DNA of 64,000 nucleotides from Polyangiaceae bacterium. GTDB lineage: Bacteria; Myxococcota_A; Polyangia; Polyangiales; Polyangiaceae. The stretch lies in contig JAICTZ010000001.1 of NCBI GenBank assembly GCA_025936115.1, positions 372,001 through 436,000 of the forward strand. The letters are read 5' to 3'. Under the pieces are notes generated by a model, which worked only from the letters and a program-made list of their open reading frames with translations, searched no databases and had not been told where the DNA came from. Position numbers and translations under genes: made by a program. Numbering within the stretch: the stretch's first letter is position 1; the number at the start of each line of letters is the position of its first letter. Positions 48,458-59,079 of this stretch are shown here, piece after piece.

Positions 48458-49846
48458 TTGACGCGTCGCTCGCCGCTCTTGCCGCTCGCCGTCTCCGGTC
48501 TCCTGATTTTTGCCGGCTGTCGTCGAGCTTCGAGTGAGCGCCATGCCGTGGCCTCGGCTACACCCACGTTCGCGCCGAGCACGGCGCCGCCGGCATCGAG
48601 CAACGCTACGTCACCTGGGGCCGCGCCGCCGAGCAGCGCCGCGCCGAACGGCGCCGCACCTCTGCCGCTGAACGTCTTGCTCATTACCGTCGACAGCTTG
48701 CGCGCCGACGTGCCGTGGCTCGGGTACGCGCGCCCCATTGCGCCGAACCTCACGCGCCTCGCGGACTCGTCGGTCGTGTACACGCGTGCTTATTCCGCCT
48801 CGAGCTACACCGCGAAGAGCCTCGCGGCCGTGCTCAGCGGGCGCTTTGCGTCGACGCTCTACCGCGACGGACGCTTCTTCGCGCGTTACGCGCCGTCGAA
48901 TCTGTTTCTCGGCGAGATCCTCCACGCCAACGGCGTTCGCAGCGTCGCCTGGCACTCCCACCTGTATTTCGGCCGTGAGAGCGGACTCGAACAAGGCTTC
49001 GACGTGTGGCGGCTCGTGCCAGGCATCCACTTCGATCCCGAGACCGACAACGACGTCACGAGCGACAAGATGACTGCGCTCGGCATCGAGCTCCTCTCCG
49101 ACCCCAAGAATACGGACGGTCGCTTCGTCGCCTGGGCACATTACATGGACCCACACGACCAATATCACGCCCACCCCGAAGCACCCGAGTTCGGCAAACA
49201 CGCGCGTGACCGCTACGACCAGGAAATCTGGTTCACGGATTTTTGGATCGGCAAGCTCCTCGCCTGGGCAGAGCAGCAAGCCTGGTGGAAAAACACCGTG
49301 CTCGTCGTCACGGCCGACCACGGCGAAGCCTTCGGTGAGCACGGCATGTACAAGCACGCCTTCGAGCTCTGGGACGTGCTCACGCACGTCCCGCTCTTGG
49401 TGCACGGCCCCGGACTCGCTGCTCGCCGGATCGACGCACGTCGCTCCGCCATCGATCTCGCGCCCACGATCCTCGAGCTCGTCGGCGTCGAGCCGCCGGC
49501 AGACTTCGAGGGCAAGTCGCTCGTCGCCGAGCTTCGCGGCGCCGAGCCTTCGTCGCGCGAACCCATCCTACTCGAGCTCAGCGAGGACACGCACAACCCG
49601 CCGCGGCGCGCGCTCATCCAGGGCAATTACAAGCTCATCGACTTCGGACATGACCATTTCGAGCTCTTCGATCTCGCGGGCGATCCGAGCGAGAGCACCG
49701 ACGTCGCAGCCAAGCACCCGGCAGAGCTCGCAGCGCTGAAGCAGGCACTCGCCGCAAAGTACAGCGCGATGCCGACCGTGGCGCCGTTCGGCGGACAGAA
49801 GCTCCACGACGGCGGACGCGCGAACGGACCGCGCGGGCCGCGCTGA
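48458..49846 (+). CDS. sulfatase-family lipoprotein with an altered active-site motif
   Basis: A 462-residue alkaline-phosphatase-superfamily protein. TTG 48458, with AAAAGG seven bases upstream, gives the signal LAVSGLLIFAGC; a GTG at 48440 is the other option. The metal-binding start is NVLLITVDSLRADVPWLGY. The second metal site is VVTADHGEAFGEHGMYKH. Where sulfatases have C/S-x-P-x-R, this protein reads SYTAKSLAAVLSG: Ser present, Pro replaced by Thr, Arg by Lys. Formylglycine maturation is therefore doubtful. It may be a phosphoesterase or transferase of the same fold. A Pro/Ala/Ser linker separates the signal from the domain. Confidence 0.8.
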   Translation: MTRRSPLLPLAVSGLLIFAGCRRASSERHAVASATPTFAPSTAPPASSNATSPGAAPPSSAAPNGAAPLPLNVLLITVDSLRADVPWLGYARPIAPNLTRLADSSVVYTRAYSASSYTAKSLAAVLSGRFASTLYRDGRFFARYAPSNLFLGEILHANGVRSVAWHSHLYFGRESGLEQGFDVWRLVPGIHFDPETDNDVTSDKMTALGIELLSDPKNTDGRFVAWAHYMDPHDQYHAHPEAPEFGKHARDRYDQEIWFTDFWIGKLLAWAEQQAWWKNTVLVVTADHGEAFGEHGMYKHAFELWDVLTHVPLLVHGPGLAARRIDARRSAIDLAPTILELVGVEPPADFEGKSLVAELRGAEPSSREPILLELSEDTHNPPRRALIQGNYKLIDFGHDHFELFDLAGDPSESTDVAAKHPAELAALKQALAAKYSAMPTVAPFGGQKLHDGGRANGPRGPR

Positions 49847-50019
49847 GCGCAACCGGAGCTCGCGGCGCCGAGTGCGAGTATGTGTTCCACGCTCCGTGGC
49901 TTCATCACGTCCGTCCACGACGCCCTCGGCTGATAGCCCGCCGCGCCAAGGCGAAAATCAACGCGTGACCGCGAGGCAGAGTGCCTTTGGGCGCCTTTCC
50001 GCGTTAGCCTCGTGCGCGA

Positions 50020-51285
50020 GTGGCCAGCGGACGCGTCATTGCAGACAAGTATCGGCTCTTGCACGAGCTCGGGCGCGGCGGGATGGGCACCGTCTGGGCC
50101 GCCGAACACTTGAGCTTGGGCACGCAGGTGGCCGTCAAGCTCATCGATCGGCAGTCGCCGAGCCCGAGCGCCTTGCGCCGCTTCGAGCAAGAGGCTCACG
50201 CCGCCGCAAGACTCCGAAGCCCGCACGTCGTGCAGGTGCTCGACTACGGAGTCGACGGCAAGACGCCGTACCTCGTGATGGAACTGCTCGAGGGCGCGAG
50301 CCTGAGCAGCCGGCTGGGGCGCGACGGCTTGCTGCCACCGGTCGAGACTTGGATCGTCGTGAGTCACGTCGTGCAGGCGATCAGCCGCGCGCACGAGGAA
50401 GGCTTCGTTCACCGCGATCTCAAGCCGGACAACGTTTTTCTCGTCGAAGGCGGCGACGAGCTCCTCGTGAAGGTGCTCGACTTCGGAACGGCCAAGGCGC
50501 TGCTCGGACCGGACCTCGCGCTCACGAAGACGGGCGCGATGCTCGGCACGCCCGCATACGCGAGCCCCGAGCAAATCGCGGGCGGCGAAGTCGACACGCG
50601 GGCCGATCTCTGGAGCCTCGGCGTGATGACGTTCGAGTGTTTGACCGGCATCTTGCCGTTCACGGGCTCGTCCCTCAAAGCGCTCCTGACGGCAATTTGC
50701 CGTGAACCGATCGTGGTGCCCTCCGATGTCGCCGACGTGCCGGAGGGGTTCGACGCCTGGTTCGCCCGCGCGGTCGAGCGCGACCGCGAAAACCGCTTCC
50801 AGACGGCGCGTGAGCTCAGGGAAGCGCTGCGTCCGCTGATCGGTCCGGGCAGCAAGCGCCCGTGGGTGGGCCCGCTCGACGGCGATACCCTGCCGCGCAG
50901 GCCGCGCCCTGCCAACACGCTGCACGTCCCGACCTACCCGAGTCCCGATCCCGAGCCGCGCCCGAGGGCTCGCCTTCCGTCGGCGATCCCTGCCGGCATC
51001 GACGGCAAGCGCGACCTGCGGCACGCCGCGATCCTCTGCGACACGAGCCCGAACGGCGCGACCCTCCTCACGCGCCATCCGTTCCGGGTCGATCAAGCGC
51101 TCATTCTCACGCTGCACCTCGAGAGCGCCGAGTTCGGCGACGACGTCGCGGCGCACGTGACGCACGTCAAAACCCACCAAGAAGCCGTATGGAAATACCG
51201 TGTCGGCGTGCGTTTCGAACAGCCGCTCTCCGCGGAGCTCGTCGCGCGCCTCGCGAGCAAGGCGAGTTCGAGCGGACGCCGGTAG
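50020..51285 (+). CDS. Ser/Thr protein kinase fused to a PilZ-like domain
   Basis: A 421-residue cytoplasmic protein. The kinase domain (about 10-275) is complete: GRGGMGTVWAAEHL, the lysine in VAVKLID, HRDLKPDN, DFGTAK and TPAYASPEQ. A Pro/Arg-rich linker follows. Residues about 325-420 look like PilZ: HAAILCDTSPNGATLL followed by short strands and VWKYRVGVRFEQPL. PilZ domains bind cyclic di-GMP, usually through an N-terminal RxxxR and a D/NxSxxG. Here DTSPNG fits the second motif and the RDLRHAA stretch may supply the first. The output could thus couple c-di-GMP to phosphorylation. GTG start at 50020. Repeat copy 2, with its terminator, begins 15 bp after the stop. Confidence 0.88.
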   Translation: MASGRVIADKYRLLHELGRGGMGTVWAAEHLSLGTQVAVKLIDRQSPSPSALRRFEQEAHAAARLRSPHVVQVLDYGVDGKTPYLVMELLEGASLSSRLGRDGLLPPVETWIVVSHVVQAISRAHEEGFVHRDLKPDNVFLVEGGDELLVKVLDFGTAKALLGPDLALTKTGAMLGTPAYASPEQIAGGEVDTRADLWSLGVMTFECLTGILPFTGSSLKALLTAICREPIVVPSDVADVPEGFDAWFARAVERDRENRFQTARELREALRPLIGPGSKRPWVGPLDGDTLPRRPRPANTLHVPTYPSPDPEPRPRARLPSAIPAGIDGKRDLRHAAILCDTSPNGATLLTRHPFRVDQALILTLHLESAEFGDDVAAHVTHVKTHQEAVWKYRVGVRFEQPLSAELVARLASKASSSGRR

Positions 51286-51300
51286 TGAAACCGGCTAGCA

Positions 51301-51566
51301 GTACTTTGCCAGTCTTTGGCAGGAGCAGATCTCGATCGGTGTGAGTGGCGATAGGCCACACGAGAAACCGGCGAGACCGGCGGACGCGCTGGGGTAAGCT
51401 CGCGAAAATCGCGAGTCGCTGGCGGGCCGCCCGCAGACGACGGCTAATGATGCGTGGCGGCTGGAGCGTACGGACGGACGGCCGTCCACCGGCCTCGCCG
51501 GTTTTTTTCGTAGCTCGTCTCCACCCGTCCCGATCGTGATCTGACCGTTCGAGACTGGCGAAGTAG
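51301..51566 (+). repeat. 266-bp structured interspersed element, copy 2
   Basis: Same length and orientation as the copy at 35956-36221, about 92% identical. Terminal repeats are GTACTTTGCCAGTCTT and the complement of GAGACTGGCGAAGTAG. It fills the gap between two convergent genes almost exactly, with 15 bp to the kinase stop on the left and 3 bp to the stop at 51570 on the right. In the hairpin around AAA, copy 2 has a C-G pair where copy 1 has T-G, so the stem survives the change. Adjacent AGTAC on both sides may be a target duplication but is not flush with the ends. Confidence 0.85.
51488..51508 (+). terminator. intrinsic terminator inside repeat copy 2
   Basis: ACCGGC/GCCGGT stem, CTC loop and seven T, oriented to terminate the STK-PilZ transcript that ends 200 bp upstream. 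Confidence 0.75.
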
Positions 51567-51569
51567 TAC

Positions 51570-52202
51570 TCAGAGCCGGACGGACACGCCCGTCAGGAAA
51601 ACGAGGCTCAGCACGTCGTGATAGTAAAATGCATACGGCACTTCTACCGAAACGCCGAGACGCACTCGCTGCGTGATGGGGAAGGCCGCGCCGAACACGA
51701 CTGAAATCGACAGGTCGGGGATCGCCTTGCCGCGCGTCCGCGGCGCGTACGTGAACAAGGTCGAGACGAAGAACGGATCGAGGAAGTTCCAGCCGAGCTG
51801 CGGCATCAATGCGAAGCGCTGAAAACGACTCGCGTCGGGCGGCGGCTCGGGCCAAAGACGCTCGGTGTACTGCAGGCTCATTCCGAGCCGCAGCGCGTCC
51901 GCGAAGTAGTAGTGGAGGCCCACGGCGGCGGCCAGGTTCACTGCGTCCGCGACGCTCGTCGTCGTCTTCAGCGTGAAGTCGCGGCTCACGAGCGTCGAGC
52001 TCAGGACATTGGTCTCGAGCCACTCACCCTTTTTCGGCGCGCCGAGCGCGATACTCGAGGCGAGCAACGTCACGACGAAGCCGATGAACGCGGCCGAGCG
52101 CCGGCGCGCGCGCCCACCGCAGCGTGACGACGGATCGCGCTTGGCGGTAGGCCGGGCGCGAAACCCCAAGGTAGGCGTTTGTGCGAACGGCAGAGACAGC
52201 AC
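51570..52202 (-). CDS. putative outer-membrane beta-barrel protein
   Basis: A 210-residue protein. After a basic N-terminus, FIGFVVTLLASSIALGAP is a probable signal peptide. The mature part alternates amphipathic strands (LAAAVGLHYYFADALRLGMSL, ISVVFGAAFPITQRVRLGV) and ends in LTGVSVRL, consistent with a small 8-strand barrel. No specific family is recognised. The reading frame begins at GTG 52202; a start closer to the signal peptide is possible. Its stop lies 3 bp from repeat copy 2. It probably sits downstream of the DUF2892 gene on the same strand. Confidence 0.7.
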   Translation of the reverse strand: MLSLPFAQTPTLGFRARPTAKRDPSSRCGGRARRRSAAFIGFVVTLLASSIALGAPKKGEWLETNVLSSTLVSRDFTLKTTTSVADAVNLAAAVGLHYYFADALRLGMSLQYTERLWPEPPPDASRFQRFALMPQLGWNFLDPFFVSTLFTYAPRTRGKAIPDLSISVVFGAAFPITQRVRLGVSVEVPYAFYYHDVLSLVFLTGVSVRL

Positions 52203-52235
52203 CGTTCCTGCTAACGACCACTCGCACCCCTCGAC

Positions 52236-52382
52236 TTAAGTGCCGTCCGCGAGCATGCGCCGGCACGTTCGGCGCACCACCGACATCAACCACGAGAGCG
52301 CCCCCCAAATCGCGCAGAGCCCCAATCCTGCCGCCGCCAATCCGCGCGCGATACGGTCCCCGGGTCCAACGTTCTTCGTCAT
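52236..52382 (-). CDS. DUF2892-type small membrane protein
   Basis: A 48-residue protein. MTKNVGPGDRIARGLAAAG matches the conserved N-terminus of DUF2892/YgaP-like inner membrane proteins (usually MKKNVGxxDRIxR). One hydrophobic helix, LGLCAIWGALSWLM, follows. AAAGGA lies nine bases upstream of ATG 52382. The family usually has two helices; here only one is clear and the C-terminus is basic. It precedes the beta-barrel gene on the minus strand. Confidence 0.7.
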   Translation of the reverse strand: MTKNVGPGDRIARGLAAAGLGLCAIWGALSWLMSVVRRTCRRMLADGT

Positions 52383-52440
52383 GTGAGTCGTTCCTTTCGA
52401 AACGGAGAAGGCAGGCCGCGCGACGAAGGATTCGAAAAAA

Positions 52441-52917
52441 ATGCACGTGGATCGTGCTAGCGTCCGCGAAATGGCGGTTGAGGTTGTGGCGTCGGACCCG
52501 ACGGAGCGGCCGCGGCTCAGCATTCTGTTACGCGCGATTTTCGGGGTCTGTGGTGCGGCGCTGCTCGTGGACTTCTTCATGCCCTGGTTCTTGGCGGGCG
52601 CGTTGCTCTCGCTCAGCGGCTTCGCGCTCGTGTTCTCGAGCGGGCAGATGGTGGGCATGCTCTCGGGCGCGAATCGCTTTTTGCTGTTTGCCGTGCCGCT
52701 GCTCGGCGTGCTCTTGGTGGGCGGCAGCATCATCGGGCACCGCTTGACGTCGTGGGTTGCCGTGGGCGGCTCGGCGGCGATTCTGCTCTTCGGGCTGTTT
52801 TCGCTGATTCGCGTCTTCATCACGACGACGGGATTCGGCATGTGGCTCGTGATCGCCTCCGCGCTATTGTCGCTCTGCTTCGGCTTGATCCACCTCGGCA
52901 GAGGCACCGCCAGGTAA
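52441..52917 (+). CDS. small integral membrane protein, function unknown
   Basis: A 158-residue protein with about five hydrophobic helices covering most of its length (LLVDFFMPWFLAGALL, RFLLFAVPLLGVLLVGG, AAILLFGLFSLIRVF and others). No family is recognised. ATG 52441 has GAAGGA upstream; an in-frame ATG at 52471 is an alternative. It lies 34 bp before the Cache-kinase gene on the same strand and is divergent from the DUF2892 gene. A functional link to the receptor kinase is possible from position alone. Confidence 0.75.
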   Translation: MHVDRASVREMAVEVVASDPTERPRLSILLRAIFGVCGAALLVDFFMPWFLAGALLSLSGFALVFSSGQMVGMLSGANRFLLFAVPLLGVLLVGGSIIGHRLTSWVAVGGSAAILLFGLFSLIRVFITTTGFGMWLVIASALLSLCFGLIHLGRGTAR

Positions 52918-52951
52918 CGAGACAGCGCGGCGCGTGCGAGGGGACACCGGC

Positions 52952-55159
<2,208 letters not shown>

Positions 55160-55188
55160 CGCGCGTCTCGAAGCGCGTCGCTGCGTGG

Positions 55189-56340
55189 TCAGAAATGGCC
55201 CATCCACGTGAGGTTCACGCTGCGGTCGACCTGGGACGACCCCTCGGGGGCATAGCGCTGCCACCAGGCGTATTCAGCGAGCAATGAAGTGTATTGGTTG
55301 AACGTCACGCCGAGCCCGGGCAAGTGGAGGACCTCCTCCACGCGTACGTCGGCGTAGCGCGCAAGGCTCAGATCGTAGCGTGCGACGAGGGGACCGAGCG
55401 CGTACTCGACGCCCGCGAGCAGGTACGTGTTGTCGGCCGACGCGCGCCCGGGCAGTGGCGGCTTCGCGCTCGGTGCGGCCGGATACGGAAACGCATCGAC
55501 GTTGGCGCCGGACTGGTGCAAAACCTCGCCCCAAAATCCGAGACCGCCCCACGTGAGCTTGGCGTCGACGGCCATCCGCCACACCGAGTGCTTGGCGCTC
55601 GGCAGATCGGCCGTGAAGTGCTCGCCCGACAGCCCGAGCTCGAGCCGAGCGTTCGGCGACAGCTGGGCGAACGGCGCGAGGCGACCGGCGAGCGTGTTGC
55701 GCCGGCGCGCGCCGGGAATCGAAATCGTGTCGCGCCCCGTGAGCGACGCGTTCGTGTGTCCGTCGATCACGAAGTACTGCGCCCAAAAGGCGAGGCCGAG
55801 ACGCTCGCCGAGCTTACCTTCGAGTGACGCGCCCGCGTTCGGATCGAACTTGAGACCCTCGTACACTTGAATGTTACCGTAAAAGGAGTTGTCCCAAAAT
55901 AAGCCGAGCTGTTTGTAAATCTTGCCGACCTTCAGCTTGAAAAAGTCGTGCTCGAAATACAGATACGCCTCCTGAACCCAGGCGAGACCCTCGTAATAGG
56001 AGCGTAGCTTTTCGTTGCTGAGACGCGGCTCGAAGTGCAGGCCGAACGGCTGAAACTGCGCGTCGAAGCGCAGGCTAGAATACACGAGGAACTGATTGTC
56101 CCAGCCGTTGGTCGGTTGGTAGAAATAGAGAGCGATGCCGCCGCCGAGCGTGAAACGCTCGGCCCAAGAGGTGGCTTTCGGCGCGGCCAGGCTGTCGGCG
56201 GGGAGAGCAGCCGCCGCATCGACCTTGGACTTGGCGGGCGCGGGGGCCGGCTCGTCCCCCGGGCCCGGCACGGCGCGAGCGGGCAGCGCCGCCGCGATTA
56301 GAAATCCAAGTCCGACGCACGCCGGCAGCAAGAGCTTCAT
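55189..56340 (-). CDS. outer-membrane porin-like beta-barrel protein
   Basis: A 383-residue exported protein. The signal (LLLPACVGLGFLIAAALPARA) is followed by an Ala/Pro-rich spacer. Strand-rich segments then run to the C-terminal LTWMGHF. The region YYEGLAWVQEAYLYFEHDFF and KLKVGKIYKQLGLFWDNSF resembles phosphate-selective porins and related OprO/P-like barrels. The terminal Phe is typical of barrel insertion by BamA. ATG 56340 is the clear start. Substrate unknown. It is convergent with the receptor kinase gene, with 29 bp between stops. Confidence 0.8.
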   Translation of the reverse strand: MKLLLPACVGLGFLIAAALPARAVPGPGDEPAPAPAKSKVDAAAALPADSLAAPKATSWAERFTLGGGIALYFYQPTNGWDNQFLVYSSLRFDAQFQPFGLHFEPRLSNEKLRSYYEGLAWVQEAYLYFEHDFFKLKVGKIYKQLGLFWDNSFYGNIQVYEGLKFDPNAGASLEGKLGERLGLAFWAQYFVIDGHTNASLTGRDTISIPGARRRNTLAGRLAPFAQLSPNARLELGLSGEHFTADLPSAKHSVWRMAVDAKLTWGGLGFWGEVLHQSGANVDAFPYPAAPSAKPPLPGRASADNTYLLAGVEYALGPLVARYDLSLARYADVRVEEVLHLPGLGVTFNQYTSLLAEYAWWQRYAPEGSSQVDRSVNLTWMGHF

Positions 56341-56403
56341 GATCCAAACCTCGGGCGTGGCGACCGATTGCGGCTGCGCGGGAACGACGCTACGAAAGCG
56401 CCC

Positions 56404-57066
56404 GTGGGAAACGTACTCTACGTCGGCAACCAGAACTATTCCTCGTGGTCGCTCCGGCCCTGGCTCGTGCTCACCTGGGGTGGCATCTCCTTCGAGACAC
56501 GGCTGATTCAGCTCGGCGGCCCGGGTTACGCCAAGCGTCAGATGCCGAGCGTGCTCGCCGTATCGCCCACGGGAACGGTGCCCGTGCTGCACACGGACGG
56601 CGAAGTCATCCCCGATTCGCTCGCGATCGCCGAATGGGCGGCCGAACGCGTGCGCGCACTCTGGCCGGCAGATCCGATCGCGCGCGCGCATGCCCGCGCG
56701 GCGGCTTGTGAAATGCACTCGGGCTTCGGCGCTTTGCGCTCCAAAACGCCGTGCAACATCCGCCGGCGCGCCGAGCCGCGCACGTTCGGCGCGGACGTCC
56801 TTTCCGACGTGGCCCGACTCGAAGCACTCTGGGGCACGCTGCGGAGCCGTTTCGGCGCCGGCGGTCCGTACTTGTTCGGCGGCACGCCCACGATCGCCGA
56901 CGCATTCTTTACGCCGGTCGCGACCCGCTTTCGCACGTATCGCATCCCCGCGAGCGCCGAAACGCAGCGCTACCTCGACGCGCTGCTCGCCGAACCTGCC
57001 TTCAAACGCTGGGAAGAAGGCGCCGCGCGCGAGCCGTTCGGCATGCCGGAGTGGGACGACGCCTGA
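56404..57066 (+). CDS. glutathione S-transferase family protein
   Basis: A 220-residue GST-fold enzyme. The thioredoxin-like N-domain begins LYVGNQNYSSWSLRPWLVL; the Ser pair in NYSSWS is the expected glutathione-activating residue. The cis-Pro motif is GTVPVL and the SNAIL-like segment is VIPDSLAIAEW. The helical C-domain includes YLFGGTPTIADAFFTPVATRF. GTG 56404 is the start that suits family length. Likely detoxification or a glutathione-dependent lyase/isomerase; the reaction cannot be specified. It is convergent with the TetR gene. Confidence 0.88.
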   Translation: MGNVLYVGNQNYSSWSLRPWLVLTWGGISFETRLIQLGGPGYAKRQMPSVLAVSPTGTVPVLHTDGEVIPDSLAIAEWAAERVRALWPADPIARAHARAAACEMHSGFGALRSKTPCNIRRRAEPRTFGADVLSDVARLEALWGTLRSRFGAGGPYLFGGTPTIADAFFTPVATRFRTYRIPASAETQRYLDALLAEPAFKRWEEGAAREPFGMPEWDDA

Positions 57067-57083
57067 CCGAGGAAAACCCTCGT

Positions 57084-57767
57084 TCAACGCTCCGGTTTGC
57101 TGCGCCTCGCCGCCCGCTTCGGCGCGCGCGACCGCGAATGCGTGCGCGCGAGCAAGCCCTCGAGCAAGAGTCGAGTCACGAGCGACGAGAGTTTGACGGC
57201 GTCGATCGGTCGATCGTAGCGGCCGAGCTGACCTTCGACGAGCAGGACGGCAAGACCGTGCGTGCTCGTCCAGAAAGCGAGCGCGTGGTGCATGGGGTCG
57301 CCGGGGCGCAGTAAGCCGCCTTCCTGGGCGGCGACGATGAGCTCGAGGTTCGCGCGGTGACCTTCGGCGCGCGCTCGCACGAGCTCGGGCGCGTCTTCCG
57401 CGACCGTGGCGTAGGGGGCGTACATCACCCGAAACGCGGCCGGGTGCTCGACGGCAAAAAGGACATATGCCTCGGCGACGGCGCATAGCTTCGCGATCGG
57501 ATCCGGCCCCGCCGCGACGACGCGCGGCGTGACGAAAGCTTCGAAACGCCGTAAGCCTTCGACGGCCACCGCCGCGAGCAGCGCTTCTTTGGTTTGAAAG
57601 TGGCGATACGGGGCGCGCGGGCTCACGCCGAGCTCACGGCCGAGCGCGCGCAGTGACAACTCCTCCACACCCTGCCGCTCGAGAGCACGCAAGGCGGCGG
57701 CGACGAGAGCCTGGCGGAGGTCGCCATGATGGTAATTCTTCGGCTTTTTGAGCTGGGGCTTCGACAA
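57084..57767 (-). CDS. TetR family transcriptional regulator
   Basis: A 227-residue regulator. The helix-turn-helix spans residues 15-62, with LSLRALGRELGVSPRAPYRHFQTKEALLAAV as the recognition part. The C-domain contains AEAYVLFAVEHPAAFRVMY, typical of the TetR_C_33 (WHG) subgroup. The tail is Arg/Lys-rich. The start is TTG 57767 with AAAGG five bases upstream. It is divergent from the carotenoid oxygenase gene, with 27 bp between starts, so it very likely controls that pair and itself. See the palindrome at 57780-57794. Confidence 0.9.
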   Translation of the reverse strand: MSKPQLKKPKNYHHGDLRQALVAAALRALERQGVEELSLRALGRELGVSPRAPYRHFQTKEALLAAVAVEGLRRFEAFVTPRVVAAGPDPIAKLCAVAEAYVLFAVEHPAAFRVMYAPYATVAEDAPELVRARAEGHRANLELIVAAQEGGLLRPGDPMHHALAFWTSTHGLAVLLVEGQLGRYDRPIDAVKLSSLVTRLLLEGLLARTHSRSRAPKRAARRSKPER

Positions 57768-57779
57768 GCTGGCCTTTAA

Positions 57780-57794
57780 GTATACGGTGAATAC
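57780..57794. promoter_or_regulatory. candidate TetR operator
   Basis: GTATACGGTGAATAC is an imperfect palindrome with GTAT/ATAC arms ending exactly one base before the carotenoid oxygenase ATG and 12 bp from the regulator start. Occupancy would block both genes. It also overlaps an AT-rich TATACT-like -10 on the minus strand. Confidence 0.45.
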
Positions 57795-59072
57795 ATGTCG
57801 CTCGCTGACGCCACTAGCCTACCCTTTCACCTGCGCGGAGCGTTCGCGCCCGTGCTCGAGGAGCGCACGGATTTCGAGCTCGAGGTCACGGGCGAGCTCC
57901 CGCGCGAGCTCGCCGGCACTTACGTGCGCAACGGCCCGAATCCGCGGCGCGATTCGCCGTCCTGGTTCGCCGGGGAGGGCATGCTGCACGCGGTGCACCT
58001 CGAGGCCGGTCGCGCCGCTTGCTACAAGAATCGCTGGATCCAAGGCCCATACGCGCCGAACACGCACGTGGTCGCCTACGCTGACCGCCTCCTCGCGCTC
58101 GTCGAGAGCCGGCGTCCGGTCGAAGTCACCCGCGAGCTCGAAACGATCGGCGTCTTCGACTTCGACGGCGCCGTCGCGCGCTCGATGACGGCGCATCCGA
58201 AGCTCTGCCCGCACACGGGTGAGCTACTGTTCTTCTCGTACGGGGCGACGCCGCCGTTGCTCACGTACTATCGCGCGGACGCGAGCGGGCGCGTCGTGCA
58301 TACGGCGGAGCTCGACGTTGGGGTGGCGACGTTCATGCACGACTTTGCCGTGACGCGAAACTACGCCGTGTTTTACGTGCTGCCCGTGCTGCTCGGCGAC
58401 TTTCGCTCGCCCGTGCCGATCCGCTGGGCCGACGACGTCCCAGCGCGCATCGCCGTCGTGCCGCGCGAGGGCCGAAACGCGGACGTTCGCTGGTTCGACG
58501 TCGCCCCGTGCACGATTTCGCATACGGTGAACGCGTTCGAGGACGGCGACACCATCGTGCTCGACGCCGTCAGGGCTCCACGCGTCATGCAGCCGCACGC
58601 GCTCCATCGCTTTCGTCTGGATCTGCAGAGCGGTCTCGCCTCCGAAAGCGAGGTCTGTCCCCGCTTTCTCGATTTTCCGCGCGTCGCTCCGGGCGTGGTC
58701 GGCGCTCGGCAGCGTTACGCCTATGTCACGGAACTCTTGGATTTCACACGTGACGGCGGCTTCACGAGCACCCGGGCGCACCGTTACGATTTCGAGACGC
58801 ACGCGCTCGTGACACATGACTTCGGACAAGCGGCGATGCCGGGTGAGTGCGTCGTCGTGCCGAGGACCGAGCGCGGCGCCGAGGACGACGCGTGGGCGCT
58901 GCTGTTCGTGCACCAGCGCGACGGCTCCGCGACCAAGCTCGTGATCCTGGACGCTCGGCGCTTCGATGCGCCGCCCGTCGCGGAGATCCATCTGCGCGGG
59001 CGCGTCCCCTTCGGCTTACACGGTGATTGGCTGCCGAAGAAAGCCTTGCGAGAAAGCGCAGATCGAGAATAA
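57795..59072 (+). CDS. carotenoid cleavage oxygenase (RPE65 family)
   Basis: A 425-residue non-haem iron dioxygenase with a predicted seven-bladed propeller. The N-terminal GTYVRNGPNPRRD and WFAGEGMLHAVHLEAG are standard. The four iron-binding histidines appear in AHPKLCPHTG, ATFMHDFAVT, CTISHTVNAF and the C-terminal PFGLHGDWLP. The family splits carotenoids, apocarotenoids or stilbenes at a double bond; the substrate is not predictable here. It is followed after seven bases by a RibD-like reductase gene, so the two form an operon. Control by the divergent TetR gene is likely. Confidence 0.92.
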   Translation: MSLADATSLPFHLRGAFAPVLEERTDFELEVTGELPRELAGTYVRNGPNPRRDSPSWFAGEGMLHAVHLEAGRAACYKNRWIQGPYAPNTHVVAYADRLLALVESRRPVEVTRELETIGVFDFDGAVARSMTAHPKLCPHTGELLFFSYGATPPLLTYYRADASGRVVHTAELDVGVATFMHDFAVTRNYAVFYVLPVLLGDFRSPVPIRWADDVPARIAVVPREGRNADVRWFDVAPCTISHTVNAFEDGDTIVLDAVRAPRVMQPHALHRFRLDLQSGLASESEVCPRFLDFPRVAPGVVGARQRYAYVTELLDFTRDGGFTSTRAHRYDFETHALVTHDFGQAAMPGECVVVPRTERGAEDDAWALLFVHQRDGSATKLVILDARRFDAPPVAEIHLRGRVPFGLHGDWLPKKALRESADRE

Positions 59073-59079
59073 CGACGAC

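Noticed and set aside
51296..51571. AGTAC target-site duplication around repeat copy 2
   Set aside because: The two AGTAC words are not equally placed at the element ends and copy 1 shows no equivalent, so a duplication cannot be claimed.
52236..52907. 223-residue minus-strand frame covering the membrane protein gene
   Set aside because: Only its last 48 codons (the DUF2892 gene) look real; the rest is antisense to the 52441 gene.
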